Assembly (NCBI RefSeq): GCF_024178315.1
Contig: NZ_JAMZIK010000028.1
Span: 17,704-81,703, forward strand
Source: Siccirubricoccus soli
Lineage (GTDB): Bacteria > Pseudomonadota > Alphaproteobacteria > Acetobacterales > Acetobacteraceae
Length of the DNA stretch: 64,000 bases
Direction: 5' to 3'
The first letter of the stretch is position 1; each line of letters begins with the position of its first letter. The position numbers and the translations under genes were made by a program. Under the pieces are notes generated by a model that was not told the DNA's origin, did no database searches, and saw nothing but the letters and a program-made list of their open reading frames with translations. This document shows positions 59,599 to 64,000 of this stretch, one piece after another.

Positions 59599-61305
59599 AT
59601 GTACGCCACCCGCCCCACCCTCTACGGCACCCGCCATGCCGTCTCCGCCGGCCATTACCTGGCCGCCAGCGCCGGCTTCGCCGTGCTGGAGGCGGGGGGC
59701 AACGCCATCGATGCCGGCTGCGCCGCCGGCATCGCCCTCGGCGTGCTGTTGCCGGACCTGGTCAATGTCGCCGGCGTCGCGCCCATCCTGATCCGGAAGG
59801 CAGATGGCACGGTGGAGACCATCGCCGGCCTCGGCACCTGGCCGAAATCCATCCCCGCCGACCTGTTCATGCGGGAGCATGGCGGGAAGATCCCGAACGG
59901 GGTGCTGCGCACCGTCGTGCCGGCAGCGCCGGATGCCTGGATCACCGCTCTGGAGCGCCATGGCACCATGGGCTTCGGCGACGTGGCGCAATATGCGCTG
60001 CGGCATGCGCGGGACGGCTACGCCGTCTACCCGCTGCTCGCCGACAACATCCGCGACCATGAGGCGGAATACGCCAGCTACCCGGGCAATGCCGCCATCT
60101 TCCTGCCGGGCGGCCGCCGGCCGCAGCTGGGCGAGAAATTCGTCCAGTCCGATCTCGCCCGCACCCTGCAATACATGGTCGATGAGGAGAAGAAGGCCGC
60201 CGGCAAGGGGCGGCTCGCCGGCCTCGCCGCCGCCCATGCCGCCTTCTACCGCGGCGACATCGCGCGGGAGATCGCCGCCTTCATGCAGCGCGAGGGCGGC
60301 TACCTCTCCATGGAGGACCTCGCCAGCTACCGCTCCCGCATCGAGCCCGCGGTGCGGCGGATGTGGCGCGGGCATGAGGTGCTGACCTGCGGCCCCTGGT
60401 GCCAGGGGCCCGCTTTGCTGGAAGCCCTGCTGCTGATGGAGAAGGGTGGCATCGGCACCATGGGCCACAACAGCGCCGATTACATCCACCTCTTCACCGA
60501 GAGCATCAAGGCGGCGATGGCCGACCGGGAATACCATTTCGGCGACCCGGCCTTCCTCGACGTCCCGCTCGACCGGCTGCTGGCGGAGGACCACCTCTCG
60601 GCCCGGCTGGCGGAGATCGACCCGAAGCGCGCCCTGCCGGGGATGCCGGGCAAGATCCTCGGCAGCAACCACCCGCCCGCGTCGCCCGAGGCCTCGCCCC
60701 GCTCGGCGCCGATGGTAGAGGCGGATACCTCCTATTGCTGCGTCGTCGATCGCTGGGGGAACGCCTTCAGCGCGACGCCCTCGGACGGCTCCTGGAACTC
60801 GCCGGTCGTCCCCGGGCTCGGCATCATCCCCTCCAACCGCGGCAGCCAGAGCCGGCCGGACCCCACCCACCCCTGCGGCGTCGCCCCCGGCAAGCGGCCG
60901 CGCCTCACCCCGAACCCGGCGATGATCGTGACCGCGGAGGGCGGGGTGATGCCCTTCGGCACGCCGGGCGGGGATGTGCAGATCCAGGCCATGCTGCAGG
61001 TGGTGCTGAACATCTTCCAGCACGGCATGGAGGTGCAGGACGCCATCGAGGCGCCGCGCTTCGCCAGCTACTCCTTCCCCTCCAGCTTCGCGCCCTTCGA
61101 CTTCTTCCCCGGCAGGCTGGCGGTGGAGAGCCGGGTGCCGCAGGCGGTGCGGGACGATCTGGCCGGGCGGGGCCACGACATCAAGGACTGGCCGGAGAAG
61201 ACCTGGCTGGCGGGCACGGTGGAGGTGGTGAAAACCGATCCCGCGACCGGGTTGCTGGCGGCAGGCGCGGACCCGAGGCGACCGGCCTACGCGATCGCGG
61301 CGTAG
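59599..61305 (+). CDS. Gamma-glutamyltransferase family Ntn hydrolase
   Basis: 568 residues of the gamma-glutamyltranspeptidase family. ASAGFAVLEAGGNAIDAGCAAGIALGVLLPDLVNVAG is the N-terminal block. The autoprocessing Thr is Thr377 in EADTSYCCVVDRWGNAFSATPSDG (canonical T-S-H/T-x-x-V-V-D). GTPGGDVQIQAMLQVVLNIFQHGMEVQDAIEAPRF is the C-terminal signature. No signal peptide is visible, so it is probably cytoplasmic, and it may act on a gamma-amide other than glutathione, as oxamate amidohydrolase and glutamyl-antibiotic relatives do. ATG 59599 with GGAGGAGG. Confidence 0.9.
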   Translation: MYATRPTLYGTRHAVSAGHYLAASAGFAVLEAGGNAIDAGCAAGIALGVLLPDLVNVAGVAPILIRKADGTVETIAGLGTWPKSIPADLFMREHGGKIPNGVLRTVVPAAPDAWITALERHGTMGFGDVAQYALRHARDGYAVYPLLADNIRDHEAEYASYPGNAAIFLPGGRRPQLGEKFVQSDLARTLQYMVDEEKKAAGKGRLAGLAAAHAAFYRGDIAREIAAFMQREGGYLSMEDLASYRSRIEPAVRRMWRGHEVLTCGPWCQGPALLEALLLMEKGGIGTMGHNSADYIHLFTESIKAAMADREYHFGDPAFLDVPLDRLLAEDHLSARLAEIDPKRALPGMPGKILGSNHPPASPEASPRSAPMVEADTSYCCVVDRWGNAFSATPSDGSWNSPVVPGLGIIPSNRGSQSRPDPTHPCGVAPGKRPRLTPNPAMIVTAEGGVMPFGTPGGDVQIQAMLQVVLNIFQHGMEVQDAIEAPRFASYSFPSSFAPFDFFPGRLAVESRVPQAVRDDLAGRGHDIKDWPEKTWLAGTVEVVKTDPATGLLAAGADPRRPAYAIAA

Positions 61306-61355
61306 GGCCGGGGCTCCGCCCCGGGCCCTGGCAGCGGGCGCTGCCCTCTGCACTC

Positions 61356-61395
61356 CCGCCGGGGACCGAACCGGTCCCCGGACCCCGGTGGGAGT
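61356..61395 (-). repeat. Multi-hairpin intergenic repeat, copy 3 (inverted)
   Basis: The reverse complement aligns with the copy 1/2 core: it keeps the flanks CCGCCGGGG and CCCCGGACCCCGGT and the final GAGT, but the stem is GGGGACC/GGTCCCC with loop GAACC. Further hairpins (GGCAGC/GCTGCC and CCGGGGC/GCCCCGG) lie at the expected side, 61313-61346. It follows the gamma-glutamyltransferase stop. Confidence 0.6.
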
Positions 61396-61833
61396 CTGCG
61401 AATTTGACCGCTTCGGGGAGGCTGAGCTCCGGCTCGGAGTACTGGCGCGGGAGCACGAAGGGGCTAGAGCGCCGTGAGACCGGGGTTGGCCGTATGCACG
61501 CCTAGGTGGAGGCGCCCAGTGCCCACGGTGGACCAGGGGCCAATGGCTACGGAGCGATGAGCGGGCGAATGTCCCGGTGCAGTCCCGCACTCGGACGAGG
61601 CGTTGTGACGGCCTCTGAACTGCGCTGCTCGTAGCCAGGCCTTCACATCCGGATCGCAACCGCGGCCCACGGTTTCAGCCTGCTGGTCGAGATCACCCCG
61701 ACCGTCTGACGCAGCGGCATCGCTTAGGCTTCTAGAGCGACCGGAGCGAGGTCCGCAGGTCGCCCGGTCGCTGCGCCTTCTGCTGGACCGCTACCCGGTG
61801 CAGCCCAGCCACCCGGCTCAAGCGCCAAGTGCC

Positions 61834-61900
61834 AAACTCAGACCGGGGTCCGGGGCCAGGTCCTGGCCCCGGCGGGGTGCAGGGGCAGAGCCCCTGCCGC
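61834..61900 (+). repeat. Multi-hairpin intergenic repeat, copy 2
   Basis: The 42-base core 61834-61875 matches copy 1 (26962-27003) with one mismatch; a second hairpin GCAGGGGC-AGA-GCCCCTGC follows. It sits just after the stop of the leftward VOC gene, as copy 1 sits after bfr. Confidence 0.7.
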
Positions 61901-61905
61901 GGGGT

Positions 61906-62400
61906 TCAGGGAGTGGAGCCCCCTGCATAAGCCGCCCGCATCGCCGCCAGGTCCAGCTTCACCATCCCCGCCATCGCCTGCATCGCCCGTGCCCGGCCGG
62001 CCGGGTCGCCTTCCCACAGCAGCTCCCGGACCCCGTCCGGCACCACCTGCCAGGTCACGCCGAAGCGGTCGGTCAGCCAGCCGCACTGCATGGGTTTGCC
62101 GCCCGCCAGCAGCCGGTCCCAGACCAGATCCACCTCCGCCTGGTCCCGGCAGAGCAGCATCAGCGAGACGGCCGGGGTGAAGCCGAATTCCGGCCGGCCA
62201 TTGAGGGCGATCACCTCCGTGCCCTCGATCTTGAAGGTCAATGCCAGCACCCCGCCTTCCGGCCCCGGCCCGGCGGCGCTGGCACGCATCACCTGACCCG
62301 GCTTCGCGCCGGGGAAGACCGAGAGGTAGAACGCCACCGCCTCCTCCGCCTTGTTCCCGTCGAACCAGAGGCTTGGCGTGATCCTCTGCAACTTCGCCAT
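61906..62400 (-). CDS. PhnB-like VOC-family protein
   Basis: 164 residues of the PhnB/3-demethylubiquinone-9 methyltransferase-like VOC group. ITPSLWFDGNKAEEAVAFYLSVFPGAK is the diagnostic start, followed by VLALTFKIEGTEVIALNGRPEFGFTPAVSLMLLC and CGWLTDRFGVTWQVVPDGVRELL. Exact substrate is not known; the name 'methyltransferase' for this group is historical. It is last in a leftward set with an AHSA1 protein and a TetR regulator, a common trio. Confidence 0.9.
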   Translation of the reverse strand: MAKLQRITPSLWFDGNKAEEAVAFYLSVFPGAKPGQVMRASAAGPGPEGGVLALTFKIEGTEVIALNGRPEFGFTPAVSLMLLCRDQAEVDLVWDRLLAGGKPMQCGWLTDRFGVTWQVVPDGVRELLWEGDPAGRARAMQAMAGMVKLDLAAMRAAYAGGSTP

Positions 62401-62405
62401 GGCGC

Positions 62406-62894
62406 TTACTCCTGCAGGCTGTGGGCAGTGGCTTCGAGCTGTTCGGCCACCTTGCCCCAGCCCTCATGGAAGCCCATGGTCTCGTGCCGCTGCCGGTCCT
62501 CGACGGACCAATGCCCGCAGCGGGCGATGTAGCGGGTGCCGGCGCCGGCATCCTCGAAGGTCACCGTCGCCACCATGAAGGGCTTGGCGGAGGGCTTCCA
62601 GGCGGCGGTGAAGGCATCGGTGAAGACCAGGCGTTCGCCCGGCACGACCTCGAGGTAGAGCCCTTCCATCGGCCCGCCCTCCCCGTTCGGCCCGCGCATC
62701 GTGATCCGGCTGCGGCCGCCGGTGCGGACCTCCATCTCCGCCTCCGTCACCTGCCAGGGCGCCGGGCAGAACCAGCGCTTCAGCAGCGCCGGCTCGGTCC
62801 AGCAGCGCCAAAGCAGGGCGCGCGGCGCCGCCAGGATGCGGCCGAGCACCAGCTCGCGCTCCTCCTCGGGGGTGATGTCGATGATGGTGGTCAT
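62406..62894 (-). CDS. AHSA1-type SRPBCC-domain protein
   Basis: 162 residues. RELVLGRILAAPRALLWRCWTEPALLKRWFCPAPWQVTEAEMEVRTGGR is the SRPBCC/AHSA1 opening with W-T-E-P-x-L-L-K-R-W-F; the end WGKVAEQLEATAHS is the C-terminal helix lining the cavity. Such proteins bind small hydrophobic molecules. The TetR gene overlaps it by 4 bases (62891-62894) and the VOC gene follows 5 bases on, so the three are one transcript. Confidence 0.9.
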   Translation of the reverse strand: MTTIIDITPEEERELVLGRILAAPRALLWRCWTEPALLKRWFCPAPWQVTEAEMEVRTGGRSRITMRGPNGEGGPMEGLYLEVVPGERLVFTDAFTAAWKPSAKPFMVATVTFEDAGAGTRYIARCGHWSVEDRQRHETMGFHEGWGKVAEQLEATAHSLQE

Positions 62895-63511
62895 TCCGGG
62901 ACGTCCCTTTTCTTTGTGGTGAACAGCAGTTCGAGGTAGCGCCGCAGATGGTCCAGGCTCTCCTCCGCCATCGCCACCTCGCCGGTGGCCTTGGCCAGGA
63001 TGAAGGCGCCCTGGATCACCGCCTGGATGTGGCGCGAGAGGCCCGCCGGGCTGAACCGCCCGGCCAGGCCGCGCGCCTGCATCGCAGCTTCGATATCCGC
63101 GTCGAGGGTCGCGGCATGGCCGCAGATCGCCGCCTCGCAGGCGGCGCGCAGGGCGGGGCTGGTGGCATAGGCTTCCTGCACCACCGTGCCGGCGAAGCAG
63201 GTGATCTCGGCCAGCTCCCCCCGCAGCCAGTCCCGCCGCAGCGCGACATAGCCCAGCACCCGCGCCGCCGGGTCGGGCAGCGCGCGGTAGGGCGCGGCGG
63301 CGCAGAGCGTGTCGGCGGCCGCGGCGAAGCGGCCCGCGGCGGCGATGGCCAGCGCCTCCTTGCTCGGGAAATGGTGGAAGAAGGCGCCCTTGGTGACGCC
63401 CGCCTCGCGGCAGATCTCGTCCACCGAACTCGCCGCATAGCCCTGGCTGCGGACCACGTGGATCGCGGCGTCCAGCAGCTTGTCCCGGGCGGTGGCGGCG
63501 TGCGGGGCCAT
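62891..63511 (-). CDS. TetR-family transcriptional regulator
   Basis: 206 residues. The N-terminal helix-turn-helix ARDKLLDAAIHVVRSQGYAASSVDEICREAGVTKGAFFHHFPSKEALAIAA is typical; the C-terminal ligand domain begins near residue 80. ATG 63511 follows AAAGGAGGAG. It precedes the AHSA1 and VOC genes in its own operon and lies head to head with a Bug receptor gene; a 16-bp palindrome just upstream is its probable site, so self-control is expected. Confidence 0.93.
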   Translation of the reverse strand: MAPHAATARDKLLDAAIHVVRSQGYAASSVDEICREAGVTKGAFFHHFPSKEALAIAAAGRFAAAADTLCAAAPYRALPDPAARVLGYVALRRDWLRGELAEITCFAGTVVQEAYATSPALRAACEAAICGHAATLDADIEAAMQARGLAGRFSPAGLSRHIQAVIQGAFILAKATGEVAMAEESLDHLRRYLELLFTTKKRDVPE

Positions 63512-63538
63512 GGGTACTCCTCCTTTGCGAGATAAGCG

Positions 63539-63554
63539 TACCGACCGGTTGGTA
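63539..63554. promoter_or_regulatory. Probable TetR operator
   Basis: TACCGACCGGTTGGTA is a palindrome with 14 of 16 symmetric positions, centred on ACCGGT. Sequences of this kind (ACCGACCGGTCGGT) are usual TetR-family sites. It lies 28 bases before the tetR start and 82 before the divergent Bug receptor. Confidence 0.65.
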
Positions 63555-63635
63555 TGGTTGTAAAGCGGATTCCGTCGGTTGGAGGATTCATCCGGCTCCG
63601 TCATGGTGTGCCCAAACGCCAGCCGGAGGACTTCC

Positions 63636-64000
63636 ATGCCCAGCCGCCGCGCCGCCCTGGCCGCCGCCCTCGCCACCCTCGCCGCCCCGGCCCTGGCGCA
63701 GCCCTGGTCGCCGGACCGACCGCTGCGAGTCATCGTGCCCTTCGCCCCGGGCGGCACCACGGACGTCGTCGCCCGGGTCTTCGCCGAGGCCGCAGCAGGA
63801 CCGCTCGGCCAGCCACTGGTGGTGGAGAACCGGCCGGGCGGCGCGGCCGGGCTGGTGGGTATGGACCTCGTCGCCAAGGCGCCGCCGGATGGCCACACCA
63901 TCCTGGTCCACAGCAATGCCCATGTGGTGGTGCCGGCGCTGGTGGCGCGGCTGCCCTTCGACCCGGTGGGGGATTTCGCCCCCATCGCCCATCTCGGGCG
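63636..64000 (+). CDS. Bug/TctC-family receptor, N-terminal part (runs off window)
   Basis: The visible about 121 residues start with a signal peptide (SRRAALAAALATLAAPALAQ) and the Bug-family opening RPLRVIVPFAPGGTTDVVARVFAEAAAGPLGQPLVVENRPGGAAGLVGMDLVAKAPPDGHTILV. ATG 63636 has GGAGGA five bases upstream. It is a second receptor distinct from that at 5914. Its control by the divergent TetR protein is likely from the shared gap. The reading frame is open at the window end. Confidence 0.9.
   Translation, partial: MPSRRAALAAALATLAAPALAQPWSPDRPLRVIVPFAPGGTTDVVARVFAEAAAGPLGQPLVVENRPGGAAGLVGMDLVAKAPPDGHTILVHSNAHVVVPALVARLPFDPVGDFAPIAHLG

Larger units (their letters stand above)
61306..61905. other. 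600-base intergenic region of repeats
   Basis: Holds repeat copies 3 and 2 at its two ends. Between them no gene is supported. A minus-strand frame ending at 61464 (about 69 codons) has an un-Arg-rich composition and stops cleanly, so it could be the last part of a decayed gene, but I recognise no family. At 61734-61787 another TAGAGCGACCGG/CCGGTCGCT hairpin occurs. Confidence 0.45.

Noticed and set aside
59164..61659. Minus-strand open frame of about 831 codons opposite the gamma-glutamyltransferase
   Set aside because: Low-complexity composition and no domain; the plus-strand gene has a clear catalytic motif and ribosome binding site.
1..64000. tRNA, rRNA, CRISPR array
   Set aside because: No T-loop signature GGTTCGAATC-like with flanking stem, no rRNA-like sequence and no regularly spaced repeats were seen on reading both strands. 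A covariance search would settle tRNAs and riboswitches.

Overview
The window is 64 kb of very G+C-rich chromosome, read as an alphaproteobacterium and most likely a Roseomonas-like member of the Acetobacteraceae. This is inference from gene content: two Bug/TctC-type solute receptors, a pyruvate dehydrogenase operon whose E1 beta subunit has its own lipoyl domain, frequent GTG/TTG starts, and intergenic palindromes beginning TAGAGC. No rRNA, tRNA, CRISPR array or replication origin was seen. The only mobile-element trace is a broken IS5-type transposase at 30.4 kb.

Layout. 1-8 kb: AbrB-family membrane protein (cut by the window edge), a MarR regulator, an HMG-CoA-lyase-like enzyme, the two halves of a succinyl-CoA-ligase-like enzyme transcribed divergently, a GNAT, a Bug receptor and a zinc alcohol dehydrogenase. 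8.3-20.9 kb: a type VI secretion block, tssA-tssB-tssC-hcp-tagJ-tssE-tssF-tssG-tssH leftward, with tagF rightward and a PP2C phosphatase leftward. The sheath, tube, baseplate and recycling ATPase are here; the membrane complex (TssJ, TssL, TssM), TssK, VgrG and the kinase are not. 21-27 kb: small proteins, then a lipoprotein of the penicillin-acylase family translationally coupled to a GH3-type acyl-amido synthetase. 27-29 kb: an iron group (bacterioferritin, Bfd-like ferredoxin, periplasmic iron-binding protein) behind a Fur-box-like site. 29-36.5 kb: an aldolase, a decayed patch with two pseudogenes, a secreted TPR protein, yraN, threonine aldolase, a frameshifted VOC protein and a GST. 36.6-43.8 kb: a compact operon pdhA-pdhB-pdhC-GNAT-lpdA-lipA-coq10-like, which makes and lipoylates the pyruvate dehydrogenase complex. 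44-52.7 kb: parE, a lipoprotein, livHMGF without a binding protein, a formamidase-like hydrolase and a nucleoside deoxyribosyltransferase. 52.9-58.4 kb: pstSCAB-phoU-phoB with a Pho-box-like site but no phoR. 58.4-64 kb: enoyl-CoA hydratase, gamma-glutamyltransferase, PhnB-like VOC, AHSA1-like protein, TetR regulator with its probable operator, and the start of a second Bug receptor.

Most unusual signals: the overlapping acylase/GH3 pair, opposite in chemistry; the divergent SucC/SucD-like genes with starts only 12 bp apart; a 34-bp dyad between tssA and tagF; two families of multi-hairpin intergenic repeats, one of which the GH3 frame reads through without stopping; and ribosome binding sites buried in CCTCC/GGAGG palindromes before two genes.
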